DNA of 59,792 bases, taken from JAXMCI01 sp046349435. GTDB lineage: Bacteria; Pseudomonadota; Alphaproteobacteria; Dongiales; Dongiaceae. Shown piece after piece: positions 1 through 9,665 of this stretch. Every line of letters starts with the position of its first letter. The first letter of the stretch is position 1. The notes under the pieces were generated by a model, which worked only from the letters and a program-made list of their open reading frames with translations, did no database searches and had not been told where the DNA came from. Location of the stretch: positions 1 to 59,792 of the forward strand of contig JAXMCI010000047.1 of assembly GCA_046349435.1 (NCBI GenBank), in the 5' to 3' direction. Made by a program: the position numbers and the translations under genes.

Positions 1-2
1 CC

Positions 3-614
3 GCCCGGCCCGCCGACCTGCCGTCGCTGGCCGAGGATGCCGCGCTGGCCGCCGCGGCGCTGCGCTGGCTGGCCGGCCTCTTCCTGGCGCCGCCGGGTCC
101 CGACGGGATGGCGGCCCTGCGGCAGGTCCTGCCGACGCTCGCCGGGGATGCGGCGCTGGGCCCGGCGCTGGCGGGGATGGCCGACCGGCTGTCCGCCCTC
201 GAGGATCCGGACCGCGACCTCGCCATCGCCTTCAACCGGCTCTTCGTCGGGGCGGGCGGGCCGGAGACGGTGGCGCCCTACGAATCGGCCCGTGCCGAGC
301 CGCACGGGCGCCTGTTCGGCACCGCCACCGCCGAGATGGCCGATCTGCTGGAGCAGCTCGACCTCCGGGTCGCCATCGCCGAGCCACCCGACCACCTCGC
401 CGTCGAGCTGCAGCTGCTGGCCCAGCTCGCCGCCACTGGCGACCCGCGCGAGGCGATGCTGTTGCGCCGCCTCGGCGGCTGGGTGCCGAGCTTCCGCGAC
501 GCCTGCGCCGCCCGCGACCCGACCGGCTTCTACGCCGCCGCCGCCGCGGCCCTGTCGACCCTGCTCGACGGCCGTGCGGCGGTGATCGCGCCCACCCTCC
601 ACGCCATCGACTGA
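3..614 (+). CDS. torD: TorD-family molybdoenzyme chaperone (5' end outside window)
   Basis: This is a cytoplasmic chaperone of the TorD/DmsD type. The family binds the Tat signal and the apoprotein of a molybdenum reductase until cofactor is inserted. The frame is open from base 3 with no start, so the N-terminus lies outside the window. The helical, Ala/Leu-rich text with 'FNRLFVG' and 'PYESA' near the middle fits the TorD fold (family P-Y-E-S motif). The stop lies 14 bases before the preferred start of the TorA-type reductase, so the two are one transcript and the chaperone probably serves that enzyme. About 200 residues are visible, which is close to full family length, so little is missing. 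Confidence 0.75.
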   Translation, partial: ARPADLPSLAEDAALAAAALRWLAGLFLAPPGPDGMAALRQVLPTLAGDAALGPALAGMADRLSALEDPDRDLAIAFNRLFVGAGGPETVAPYESARAEPHGRLFGTATAEMADLLEQLDLRVAIAEPPDHLAVELQLLAQLAATGDPREAMLLRRLGGWVPSFRDACAARDPTGFYAAAAAALSTLLDGRAAVIAPTLHAID

Positions 615-628
615 CAATGGAGAACGCC

Positions 629-3097
629 ATGTCCTCTCACAGCCCCTTGGCCGCCGAGCTTTCCCGCCGGACCCTGCTGTCGCGCGGCGCCGCGCTCGGC
701 GCGCTGGCCGCCTTCGCCCCGTCGCTGCTGGCCCAGGGGGCGCGCGCTGCCGGCGTCCCAGACGGGGAGGTGCTCACCGGCTGCCACTGGGGCGCGTTCC
801 GCGCCCAGGTGCAGGGCGGCCGCGCCGTCGCCATCAAGCCCTGGGAGAAGGATCCCTATCCCAGCCATCAGCTTCCCGGCGTGCTCGACTCCATCTACTC
901 GCCCACCCGCATCAAGTATCCGATGGTGCGACGGGCCTGGCTCGAGAAGGGCCCCGGCGCCTCGCCGGAGACGCGCGGCGCCGGCGATTTCGTGCGCGTC
1001 GAGTGGGACAAGGCGCTCGACCTCGTCACCGCCGAGCTGCAGCGGGTCGAGAAGACCTACGGACCGGCCGGCACCTTCGCCGGCTCCTACGGCTGGAAGA
1101 GCCCGGGCCGGCTGCACAACTGCCAGAACCTGCTGCGCCGGATGATGAACCTCAAGGGCAGCTTCGTGAACTCGTCGGGCGACTACTCGACCGGCGCGGC
1201 GCAGATCGTGCTGCCGCACGTCCTCGGCACGCTCGAGGTCTACGAGCAGCAGACGGTCTGGCCGGTGGTGGTGGAGAGCACCCAGCTGATGGTGTTCTGG
1301 GGCGCCAACCCGATGCTCACCAACCAGATCGGCTGGGTCATCCCGGACCATGGCGGCTATGAGGGCCTGGCCGCGCTCAAGGCCAAGGGCACCAAGGTGA
1401 TCTGCATCGACCCGCTGCGCAGCGAGACCTGCGAGTATCTCGGCGCCGAGTGGATCGCGCCGCGGCCGCAGACCGACGTGGCGCTGATGCTGGGCATCGC
1501 CCATACGCTGCAGGCGGAGAACCTGGTCGACGCCAAGTTCCTCAAGGACTACACGACCGGCTTCGACAAGTTCCTGCCCTACCTCACCGGCCAGGACGAC
1601 GGCACGCCGAAGTCGGCGGAATGGGCCGCAGCGATCTGCGACGTGCCGGCCGACACCATCAAGGACCTCGCCCGGCGCTTCGCCAAGAACCGCACCATGC
1701 TCGCCGCCGGCTGGTCGCTGCAGCGCCAGCACCATGGCGAGCAGGCGCACTGGATGCTGGTGACGCTGGCCTCCATGCTGGGCCAGGTCGGGCTGCCCGG
1801 CGGCGGGTTCGGCTTCAGCTACCACTATGCCAGCGGCGGCTCGCCCTCGGCCGACGCGCCGGTGCTGACCGGCATCACCGACGGCGGCAAGGCGGTCGAG
1901 GGGGCGGCCTGGCTGACCGAGAGCGGCGCCGCCTCGATCCCCGTCGCGCGGGTCGTCGACATGCTGCTCAACCCGGGCAAGGAGTTCGACTTCAACGGCA
2001 CCAAGGCCAAGTACCCGAAGGTCAAGATGGCCTACTGGGTCGGTGGCGATCCCTTCGTCCACCACCAGCAGCGCAATCGCATGGTGGAGGCCTGGCGCAC
2101 CCTCGACACCTTCGTCGTGCAGGACTTCCAGTGGACGCCCACGGCGCGCCACGCCGACATCGTGCTGCCCGCCACCACCTCCTACGAGCGCAACGACATC
2201 GAGAGCCTGGGCGACTATGCCGGGCGGGCGATCGTGGCGATGAAGAAGGTGGTCGACCCGCTGTTCGAGGCGCGCAACGACTACGACATCTTCCTCGCCA
2301 TCGCGCAGCGGCTGGGCAAGGCCGACCAGTTCACCGAGGGCAAGAGCGAGATGGACTGGATCCGCTCCTTCTACGACGCCGCCCTCACCCAGGCGAAGGC
2401 CAAGAACATGGCCATGCCGGAGTTCGACGCGTTCTGGGCCGAGGGCGTGGTCGAGTTCCCGGTCACCACGGGCAAGAGCTTCGTGCGCTACGCGAAGTTC
2501 CGCGAGGATCCGCTGCTCGCCGCTCGGCACCCCCTGTCCGGCCTGGATCGAGATCTACTCCAGGAACATCGCCAAGATGGGCTATGACGACTGCCCGCCG
2601 CACCCCACCTGGATGGAGCCGGTCGAACGGCTGGGCGGCCCCGGGGCCAAGTTCCCGCTGCATATCGACGCCTGCCATCCCAAGAGCCGCCTGCACTCGC
2701 AGCTCGGCGGCACCAAGCTGCGGGAGACCTACCAGGTCGCCGGCCACGAGCCCTGCCTGATCAACCCGAAGGACGTCGAGGCGCGCGGTATCAAGGACGG
2801 CGACGTCGTGCGCGTGCTCAACGAGCGCGGCCAGATCCTGGCCGGGGCGAAGGTCACCGACATGGTGCGGGCGGGGGTGATCCGGGTCAACGAGGGCGGC
2901 TGGTACGACCCGGCGGAGCTCCGGCAAGCCGGGAACGCTGTGCAAGTACGGCGACGTTCATCAACGTGCTGACCATCGACATCGGCACCTCGAAGCTGGG
3001 CCAGGGCACAGGCCACAGCGCGATCGGCGACGTCGAGAAGTACGGTGGGCCGGCGCTCACGGTGACCGCCTTCGAGGCGCTCGCCGGCGCCGCCTGA
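629..3097 (+). pseudogene. torA: TorA/DorA-type TMAO/DMSO reductase, frame-broken
   Basis: This is a periplasmic molybdopterin-guanine-dinucleotide reductase of the TMAO/DMSO reductase family. The N-terminus has a Tat signal (SRRTLLSRG, then a hydrophobic stretch ending ARA). The motif GDYSTGA near residue 187 carries the serine that ligates Mo in TorA/DorA. There is no N-terminal [4Fe-4S] cysteine set, as in TorA. I prefer ATG 629 to ATG 617 because GGAG at 619-622 is well spaced for it. The frame is clean to about 2515. It then breaks near 2520 ('LGTP', 'IEIYSRNIAKMGYDD' continues in another frame) and again near 2920-2960 before 'NVLTIDIGTSKLGQG' and the stop. The summed length (about 820 aa) matches the family, so sequence error is as likely as decay. 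Confidence 0.8.
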
Positions 3098-3163
3098 GCC
3101 GGGCGCCGGGCGAGGCCGCCGCCGCCCCGGCCGCCCTCCAACCCGGCCGGAGAGAGCCCCGCG

Positions 3164-4148
3164 ATGATCGACCCTTCGGCCGCCGCATCACCTATCTGCG
3201 CGTCTCGGTCACCGACCGCTGCGACTTCCGCTGCGTCTACTGCATGGCGGAGGCGATGACCTTCCTGCCGCGCGGCGAGCTGCTCACCATCGAGGAGCTC
3301 GACCGGCTGTGCGGCGCCTTCGCCCGCGGCGTGCGCAGGATCCGGCTGACCGGCGGCGAGCCGCTGGTCCGACAGGGCGTGATGGCCCTGGTCGAGGAGC
3401 CCTCGGCCGGCGCTCGGCGCCGGCGCGCTCGACGAGCTGACGCTCACCACCAACGGCAGTCGGCTCGCCCGGCACGCCGCGGCGCTCGCCGGGCACGGCG
3501 TCGCCGCGTCAACGTCTCCCTCGACTCGCTCGACCCGGCGACCTTCGCCCGCATCACCCGGCGGGACGGCCTGCCGCGGGTTCTGGAGGGGATCCGCGCC
3601 GCCCGGGCGGCCGGGCTCGCCGTCAAGCTCAACGTCGGCGCTGCGCGGCGTCAACGAGGCGGAGATCCCGGAGATGATCCGCTGGCCCATGGCCAGGGCA
3701 TGGAGCTGACGCTGATCGAGACCATGCCGCTCGGCGAGATCGACGGCGACCGCACCGGCCAGTACCTGCCGCTGTCGCTGCTGCGGGCCCGGCTGGCCCA
3801 GCGCTTCACCATGGAGGACCTGCCCGATCGCAACGGCGGGCCGGCCCGCTACGTCCGCCTGCGCGAGACCGGCGGACGGCTCGGCTTCATCACCCCGCTC
3901 ACCCACAATTTCTGCGAAAGCTGCAACCGCGTGCGGCTGACCTGCACCGGCACGCTCTATCTCTGTCTCGGCCAGGAGGACGCCGCCGATCTGCGCGCGC
4001 CGCTGCGGGCCTCGAGGGCGGGGCCGGGCTGCTCGACGCCGCGATCGATGCCGCCATCGCCCGCAAGCCGCGCGGCCACGACTTCGTCATCGACCGCCGC
4101 ACGACCCGGCCGGCACTCGCCCGGCACATGAGCGTCACCGGCGGCTGA
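3164..4148 (+). pseudogene. moaA: GTP 3',8-cyclase MoaA (molybdenum cofactor), frame-broken
   Basis: This is a radical SAM enzyme for the first step of molybdopterin synthesis (GTP to 3',8-cyclo-GTP). Both clusters are visible: 'DRCDFRCVYC' (CxxxCxxC) at the start, and 'FCESCNRVRLTC' for the C-terminal [4Fe-4S] cluster. 'RLTGGEPLVR' and the 'SVTGG' tail are also typical. The frame changes just after the start codon (ATG 3164, one base missing near 3174), around 3400-3500, around 3640-3700 and again near 4010, with family sequence resuming each time. The gene is full length overall. It sits directly behind the reductase that needs the cofactor. As written it cannot be translated; whether the real gene is intact is undecided. 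Confidence 0.8.
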
Positions 4149-4154
4149 GCGCTG

Positions 4155-4186
4155 CTGCCCCGTGACCCGCGACCGCCGCGGGGCAG
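4155..4186 (+). terminator. Possible stem-loop after moaA
   Basis: A perfect 8-bp stem (CTGCCCCG paired with CGGGGCAG) with a 16-base loop lies 6 bases after the moaA stop. There is no T-run, so this is only a possible terminator or mRNA-end structure. Confidence 0.25.
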
Positions 4187-4196
4187 CCGCCGGCCG

Positions 4197-4529
4197 GCTC
4201 ATGCCGGCGACATGGCGGCGCTGCAGGCCCTGCCGCTCCCCGCCCTGATGGCGACGGCCCCGGGCGACGAGCCCGGCATCGACTTCGTCTCCCGCTTCTT
4301 CGCCCCGGCCAACGGCGTGCCGGAGGATCCGGTCTCCGGCGTCGCCCACCTCGCCATGGTGCCCTACTGGTCGGCGCGGCTCGGCCGCCCGCGGCTGGTC
4401 GGGCGCCAGCTGTCGCGGCGCGGCGGGGTGGTCGTCGGCCTCGACCGCGGCGCGCGCGTCACGCTGCTCGGCCGCACCGTGCTGGTGACCCGCGGCAGCA
4501 TCCACCCGGACGGCGTCGCCCTGCCCTGA
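4197..4529 (+). pseudogene. PhzF-family isomerase/epimerase, C-terminal remnant
   Basis: The last roughly 105 residues of a PhzF-like protein (phenazine-biosynthesis-like epimerase fold). 'DFVSRFFAPANGVPEDPVSG' is the family signature of the second half, followed by 'RQLSRRGG'. PhzF proteins are about 260-300 aa, so the N-terminal half or more is absent. No plausible start or first-half text precedes it, since the gap back to the moaA stop is only about 50 bases. It is either a true deletion remnant or a collapse in the assembly. It converges on the MarC gene. Confidence 0.65.
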
Positions 4530-4538
4530 GGCCGCCGC

Positions 4539-5168
4539 TCAGATCGGCGGCAAGCCCAGCCACTGCGCCAGGCCGCGCAGCACCAGGGTGACGGCATAGG
4601 CGGCGAGGATCATGCCCATCACCCGCTTGATCACCGCGGCGCCGCCCGCCCCGATCAGGCGGGACAGCTGCGCGGCGCCGAGCAGCATCACGTAGGTGAT
4701 GGCGAGCACCAGCACCACCGCCGCCGTGGTGTGGATCTGCTCCAGGACGCTGAACTGCGTATTGTCGGTGCGCAGCATCACCGTCAGCATCGCGCCCGGC
4801 CCGGCCAGCGTCGGCACGGCCAGCGGATAGATCGACAGCTGCAGCAGCGACTGGCCGTCGGTGGCGGCGGCGACCTCCCCCTTGTCCTGGCCGATCACCA
4901 GCTCGACCGAGAAGAGGAACAGGATGATGCCGCCGGCGATCTCGAAGGCGTGCAGCGAGACGCCGATGGCGGCGATGACGATCTGGCCGACGGCGATGAA
5001 GAACATCAGGATGACCAGCGCGATCAGCGTGGTGGCGAGCGCGATCCGGCGCCGCCTGGCGCCGTCGTACCCGCCGGTCAGCCCCATGAAGACCGGCAGC
5101 ACCGTGATGGGATCGAGCACGACCCACATCGCCAGAAAGTCCCGGACGAAGTCGCCGAACCACCACAT
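4539..5168 (-). CDS. MarC-family (UPF0056) inner-membrane protein
   Basis: A 209-aa polytopic membrane protein of the MarC/YchE family, whose function is not firmly known. The start is ATG at 5168 ('MWWFGDFVRDFL'). 'LDPITVLPVFMGLT' and 'LAVPTLAGPGAM' are family motifs in the first and fourth membrane segments. About six hydrophobic segments can be counted. It follows the C69 peptidase on the same strand by 53 bases, so they may share a transcript. Longer in-frame extensions upstream lack family sequence and were not used. Confidence 0.85.
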   Translation of the reverse strand: MWWFGDFVRDFLAMWVVLDPITVLPVFMGLTGGYDGARRRRIALATTLIALVILMFFIAVGQIVIAAIGVSLHAFEIAGGIILFLFSVELVIGQDKGEVAAATDGQSLLQLSIYPLAVPTLAGPGAMLTVMLRTDNTQFSVLEQIHTTAAVVLVLAITYVMLLGAAQLSRLIGAGGAAVIKRVMGMILAAYAVTLVLRGLAQWLGLPPI

Positions 5169-5221
5169 CGCCTGCCCCCCGGCCGATCGTTCCCCGCGCC
5201 CCGCCGGCGCGACGGCGGAGT

Positions 5222-6601
5222 CTATGATGCCGGCCGGCCGGTGTCGCGCCGCTCGGCCTCGACCTCGGCGAGATAGGTGCCGCGCGGATCGGCCTCGGGC
5301 GGGTCGAGCAACTCGGCCGCGCAGGCGCGCGTCAGCGCGGCGACGATCCGCACCGCGGCATCCTGGCGGGCGGCGAAGCGCTCGGTGAGGGCGCGGCGGC
5401 CGGCCGCGCCGCCCTCCCCGTCGAAGCGCCGCACGGCGGCCAGCGTCTCGGCCTCGAGCCGTTCGAGGATCGCTCGCGGCGCCGCGGCCAGCCGGCCAAA
5501 GTCGCGCTCGACCAGCCGCTGCATCGCCTCCCGCTCCCACCATGCGTCCGGCCCGCCCGCCTCAGGCTGCGTCCAGCGCGCCGGCGGTCCCGTATCGAGC
5601 CACAGCGGCAGGAAGCTCGACAGGCAGGGGGAGGCCAGGGAGGCCCAGAGGGTGGCGGCGGGGGCTGCGGCGCCGGGGCCGTCCGTTGCCGCCGGCAGCT
5701 CCGCCACCATGCTGGCGGCGGTCTCCACCCCGGACGGGGCGGTCGCGTGCATGCAGATCAGGCTCTGCCCGTCCGCGCCGGGGCGCCAGCCGGTGCCGGG
5801 CTCCGTCGCCCCGTGGGCGCGCAGCACGGAGAACACGTCCTCCAGCGCGAGCGGCCCCTGCCCGGCCAGCCGCGCCACGCGCCGGCGGGAGGCCGCCAGC
5901 CGCGCCGCGCAGCTCGGCAGGAAGGGCAGGTCCGGATCGGCATAGGCGGCGGCGAAGTCGAAGGGCCGGCCGGCCGCGGGGTCGAACCAGCCCGAGCGCG
6001 TGGCGAACTCGACTGCCGACCCCGAGATGCGGTCGTAGTCCGCGCCGATCGTGTAGAGGTTCGAGATGGCGGCCCAGCCGGCCACCCGCCGCGCAGCCCA
6101 GTGGCGGCCGGCGGTCTCCAGGATCCAGGCCTCCGCGGCGTCGGCCAGGATGAAGCTGTTGTGGTAGGAGGTCTCGCGGGTCGCCGAGGTGCGGCCGGAC
6201 TGGCCGTGCCGCTCGAGCAGACCGGTGAGCACCGCCAGCCCCTCCTCCGCGGTGGCCGCGCGCTCCAGCGTCAGGCGCAGCAGGTCCATGCCGAGCAGCC
6301 CCGGCTCGGTCGAGGCCGGCAGCCGGGAGAACAGCGCCTCGTTGCCGATCGCCAGGCCATGCTCGTTGACGCCGTGCTCGAAGCCCCACATCCACCAGGG
6401 CCGCGACCCGAGCACCGCATGGGTGTGCGCCGCCTGCGGCAGCGCGACATAGGTGCAGCGCACCATGCTGCCGGGGGCATGGTCGCTGGCCTCGACGCGG
6501 GTCAGGTACTGCGCCTCGTTGGGCTCGCGGTCCGAGTTCTTCGCGAGCGTGGTGCGGCCGGAGGCGGCGAGGCCGCCGAGCAGGACGAAGGTATCGCACA
6601 T
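5222..6601 (-). CDS. C69-family dipeptidase (secernin type)
   Basis: A 459-aa N-terminal nucleophile hydrolase. The protein begins 'MCDTFV', so removal of Met exposes Cys2 as the catalytic nucleophile, as in peptidase family C69 and eukaryotic secernins. 'KNSDREPNEAQ' follows near residue 21, another hallmark. There is no signal peptide, so it acts in the cytoplasm, probably on dipeptides or small amides. The length agrees with the family. It is divergent from the DUF1446 gene at 6742 and lies at the edge of the catabolic region, so it may hydrolyse an amide intermediate there. The substrate is not shown by the sequence. Confidence 0.82.
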   Translation of the reverse strand: MCDTFVLLGGLAASGRTTLAKNSDREPNEAQYLTRVEASDHAPGSMVRCTYVALPQAAHTHAVLGSRPWWMWGFEHGVNEHGLAIGNEALFSRLPASTEPGLLGMDLLRLTLERAATAEEGLAVLTGLLERHGQSGRTSATRETSYHNSFILADAAEAWILETAGRHWAARRVAGWAAISNLYTIGADYDRISGSAVEFATRSGWFDPAAGRPFDFAAAYADPDLPFLPSCAARLAASRRRVARLAGQGPLALEDVFSVLRAHGATEPGTGWRPGADGQSLICMHATAPSGVETAASMVAELPAATDGPGAAAPAATLWASLASPCLSSFLPLWLDTGPPARWTQPEAGGPDAWWEREAMQRLVERDFGRLAAAPRAILERLEAETLAAVRRFDGEGGAAGRRALTERFAARQDAAVRIVAALTRACAAELLDPPEADPRGTYLAEVEAERRDTGRPAS

Positions 6602-6741
6602 GGCAGTGGGTTAGCGCGCGCCGCCTCGCTCCCGCAAGAGGGCGAGCGCGACGGCGCGCCCTTCCGGCCTCGCAGCAGCGTGCACGGCGGCGATGCGCGT
6701 CCCGCGGCGGCGCCCTATGATGCGCCGGGGACGGTGCTGCG

Positions 6742-8121
6742 ATGAGCGCTGGGAAGCAGGTCCATATCGGCTGCGCCGCCGGGTTCGCCGGCGACCGCTT
6801 CGATGCGGGCATCGCGCTGGTCGCGGCGCTGGCCGAGCGAGACGGCCCGCGCTACCTGATCTACGAGACGCTGGGCGAGCGCACGCTGGCGCTGGCGCAG
6901 CTCGACCGGCGGCGCGATCCCGAAGCCGGCTGCACGCCCGACTTCGAGTCCTTCCTGCGCCCGGTGCTGCGCAGCTGCGTCGAGCACGGCATCCGCATCG
7001 TCGCCAATTTCGGCGCCGCCAATCCGCCCGCCGCCGGCCGGCGCGCCGCGGCGCTGGCCCGCGAGCTCGGCATCCGCGACCTCGCCATCGCCGTGGTCGA
7101 GGGCGACGACCTGCTGGCGGCCCTCGGGCCCGCGGCGGTGCGCGGCTGGCCGAACGACGAAGGCCTGTCGCTGGCCGGCCGGCCGATCCTCGCCGCCAAC
7201 GCCTATCTCGGCGCCGAGCCGATCCGCGCGGCGCTCGCCGCCGGCGCCGGGCTGGTGCTGACCGGGCGCTGCACCGATTCGGCGCTGGCGCTGGGACCGC
7301 TGCGCCACGAGCATGGCTGGCCGGCCGACGACTGGGACCGGCTTGCCGCCGGCACGCTGGCCGGGCACCTGCTGGAATGCGGCGGCCAGGTCACCGGCGG
7401 CTACTTCGCCGATCCCGGCCGCAAGGACGTGCCCGACCTCGGCGACCTCGGCTTCCCGATCGCCACGGTCGACGCCGGCGGCACCATCCTGATCGGCAAG
7501 CCGGCCGGCACCGGCGGGCTGGTCAGCGAGGCGACGGTCAAGGAGCAGCTGCTCTACGAGATCCACGATCCCGCCGCCTACCTGACGCCGGACGTCACGC
7601 TCGACCTGACCGGGGTCGAGGTCCGCCAGGACGGCCCCGACCGGGTGCGCGTGACGGGCGCTGCCGGGCGGGCGCCGCCGGCGACCCTCAAGGTCACGGT
7701 CAGCGTCGAGGGCGGCTTCCTCGGCGAGGGCGAGATCGGCTATGCCGGCCCCGGCGCGCTGGCCCGCGCCGAGCTCGCCGCCGCCGTGCTGCGCCGCCGG
7801 CTGGAGCGGCTGGAGCCCGGCCTCGAGCTGCGCTGCGACATCATCGGCACGATCTCGCTGTTCGATTCCGATGCCGGCCGGCTGCGCGTCGTCAGGCGCT
7901 TCGACCCGGACGGCGACTACCGCCTGCGGCTGGCCGCCCGGGCGCCCGACCGCGCCGCCGCCGAGCGCGCCGCCCGCGAGGTGCTGTCGCTCTATTGCTG
8001 CGGGCCGGCCGGCGGCGGCGGCGTGCGCACGGCCGTCACCGGCCGGATCAACACCGTCTCCTGCCACGTGCCGGCCGACCTGCCGCGGCCGGGCGTCACC
8101 CTGGTGCGCTGCGATGACTGA
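6742..8121 (+). CDS. DUF1446 / AtuA-like protein, main subunit
   Basis: A 459-aa protein of the DUF1446 family, which includes AtuA of acyclic terpene utilisation. Family text includes 'IVANFGAANP' (about residue 90), 'TGRCTDSALALGPL' (about 174) and 'ECGGQVTGGYF' (about 212). The biochemical reaction of the family is not established; genomic contexts are acyl-CoA and amide catabolism. It overlaps the next gene by 8 bases (ATG 8114, stop 8119-8121), so the two are translationally coupled. That partner encodes the domain that is fused to the C-terminus in longer homologues. The gene lies among catabolic genes and is unlikely to be terpene-specific here. Confidence 0.82.
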   Translation: MSAGKQVHIGCAAGFAGDRFDAGIALVAALAERDGPRYLIYETLGERTLALAQLDRRRDPEAGCTPDFESFLRPVLRSCVEHGIRIVANFGAANPPAAGRRAAALARELGIRDLAIAVVEGDDLLAALGPAAVRGWPNDEGLSLAGRPILAANAYLGAEPIRAALAAGAGLVLTGRCTDSALALGPLRHEHGWPADDWDRLAAGTLAGHLLECGGQVTGGYFADPGRKDVPDLGDLGFPIATVDAGGTILIGKPAGTGGLVSEATVKEQLLYEIHDPAAYLTPDVTLDLTGVEVRQDGPDRVRVTGAAGRAPPATLKVTVSVEGGFLGEGEIGYAGPGALARAELAAAVLRRRLERLEPGLELRCDIIGTISLFDSDAGRLRVVRRFDPDGDYRLRLAARAPDRAAAERAAREVLSLYCCGPAGGGGVRTAVTGRINTVSCHVPADLPRPGVTLVRCDD

Positions 8122-8440
8122 GATCCTGCCGCTGCACCGGCTCGCCCATGCCCGTTGCGGCGACAAGGGCAACCGCGTCAACATCGGTGTGTTCGCCTAC
8201 CGCGCCGAGGACTTCCCGCTGCTGCTCGAGCAGGTCACCGAGGCGCGCGTCGCCGCGCTGTTCGCCCACCGCGGCTGCGGCAGGGTGCGGCGCTACGTGC
8301 TGCCGCGGCTCGCCGCGCTCAACTTCGTCATCGACGACGTGCTCGAGGGCGGCGTCAACGGCAGCCTCGGCCTCGACGGCCACGGCAAGGGCCTGTCCTT
8401 CCTGATGCTGCAGCTGCCGGTGACGCTGGCGACGCGCTGA
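8114..8440 (+). CDS. Small AtuA-like partner protein
   Basis: A 108-aa protein corresponding to the C-terminal ferredoxin-like domain of AtuA proteins. 'ARCGDKGNRVNIGV' near the N-terminus (family SGDKGN..NIG) and 'LGLDGHGKGLS' near the C-terminus are the recognisable motifs. The start ATG lies inside the end of the DUF1446 gene, which implies coupled translation and equimolar production. It probably forms a complex with the upstream protein. Function is unknown. Confidence 0.78.
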   Translation: MTEILPLHRLAHARCGDKGNRVNIGVFAYRAEDFPLLLEQVTEARVAALFAHRGCGRVRRYVLPRLAALNFVIDDVLEGGVNGSLGLDGHGKGLSFLMLQLPVTLATR

Positions 8441-8451
8441 CCGCGCGGGGC

Positions 8452-9618
8452 TTATCCGCGATTGCCGCCATAGGCCTGCTGGAACAGCTCGTTGCGGGCG
8501 ACGCGGTCGTAGCTGAGGCGGGCGAAGTCGGGGGCGGCGCGGCCGTCGAGGATCCAGCCGGCGAGCTCGCGGCCGATCGCCGGCCCGACCTTGAAGCCGT
8601 GGCCGCTGCCGCCGCTGCAGTCGTAGTAGCCGGCGAGGCCGGCGCGCGGGCCGACATACTGGTACCAGTCCGGCGTGACGTCGTAGAGCGCGGCATAGGA
8701 ATCGATCAACGCGGCGCCCTGGAGCGGCGGGAAGCGATGCTCGGCGCGGGTCTGCACCTCGGCGACGAAGTCGGGGTCGGCGGTCTGCTTGTAGTTCTCC
8801 GGGTCGCAATCGAGATAGGGCTTGGGGAAGCCGCGGCCGAGCACGAAGCGGCCGCCGCCGAGCGGCCGGAGATAGATCGCGTCGACCGCGTTGGAGACGG
8901 AGCAGTGCGGCAGCGCCCGCCCGCCGCGCGCCTGCCAGACCGTGTCCTGCTCGCGGATGGTGCGCATCGTCATCGGGATGCCGGCGAGCTCGGCCAGGCG
9001 CTGCGCCCAGGGGCCGGCGGCGTTGACCACCGCCCCGGCGGCGACCTCGCCCTCGTCGAGCATCACGCCGGTGACGCGGTCGCCCTGGCGCAGCAGGCCG
9101 CGGCAGGGGGTGCGCAGCCGGACCTCGCCGCCCGCCCGCTCGAAGGCGCCGACATAGGCCTCGGTGCTGCGCACCGGGTCGGCGAAGCCGCCCTCGGCCT
9201 CCCAGACCACCGCGGCGACGCCGTCGGCGTTGAGCCAGGGCAGGCGCTCGGCGACCTCGGCCGGCGACAGGATGCGGGTGTCGATGCCGAGGCCGCGCTG
9301 CATGGCGATGTTGCGCTCGGCCGCCGCCTTCGCGTCGGGCGGCACCAGGAAGGCCCAGCCGGTGCGCTCGTAGCCGCCATCCTGGCCGAGCTCCTCCGGC
9401 ATCGCCTTGAACATGGCGACGCCGGCCAGCGCCAGCCGGGCCATCAGCGGCGTCGAGTAGTGCTGGCGGACGATCGCCGCGCTGCGGCCGGTGCCGCCGG
9501 CGGCCGGCGTCGCCCGCTCGAGCAGCAGCACCCGGCCGGCGCCGCGCTGCCGCAGGTGATAGGCCGTGCTGGCGCCGGTGATGCCGGCGCCGATGACGAC
9601 GACGTCGTAGCTCGCCAT
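8452..9618 (-). CDS. FAD-dependent amine oxidoreductase (DadA / sarcosine oxidase-like)
   Basis: A 388-aa flavoprotein of the DAO superfamily. It begins 'YDVVVIGAGITGASTAYHL' (FAD-binding GxGxxG at residues 10-15). The 'GRSAAIVRQHYS' segment resembles sarcosine oxidase beta and glycine/D-amino acid dehydrogenases, and 'DCSGGSGHGFKVGPAIG' is the typical C-terminal FAD contact. The likely reaction is oxidation of a secondary or alpha amine to an imine with loss of an aldehyde or oxo acid. It is first described here at the 3' end of a minus-strand run with the ABC importer, amidase and hyuBA, which suggests it oxidises an amino-acid-like product of amide cleavage. Substrate is inferred only. Confidence 0.82.
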   Translation of the reverse strand: MASYDVVVIGAGITGASTAYHLRQRGAGRVLLLERATPAAGGTGRSAAIVRQHYSTPLMARLALAGVAMFKAMPEELGQDGGYERTGWAFLVPPDAKAAAERNIAMQRGLGIDTRILSPAEVAERLPWLNADGVAAVVWEAEGGFADPVRSTEAYVGAFERAGGEVRLRTPCRGLLRQGDRVTGVMLDEGEVAAGAVVNAAGPWAQRLAELAGIPMTMRTIREQDTVWQARGGRALPHCSVSNAVDAIYLRPLGGGRFVLGRGFPKPYLDCDPENYKQTADPDFVAEVQTRAEHRFPPLQGAALIDSYAALYDVTPDWYQYVGPRAGLAGYYDCSGGSGHGFKVGPAIGRELAGWILDGRAAPDFARLSYDRVARNELFQQAYGGNRG

Positions 9619-9665
9619 GAAACCCTCTCGCTTGACTTGATCCTGGGTGGCGGGTGCGCCGGGCG

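Noticed and set aside
530..2530. Long minus-strand reading frame opposite torA (about 666 codons)
   Set aside because: GC-rich third positions keep antisense frames open; the translation is His/Arg/Gly-rich with no domain and mirrors the real gene.
4197..4529. Treating the PhzF fragment as evidence of phenazine synthesis
   Set aside because: No other phenazine genes occur and the family is mostly unrelated to phenazines; the gene is also truncated.
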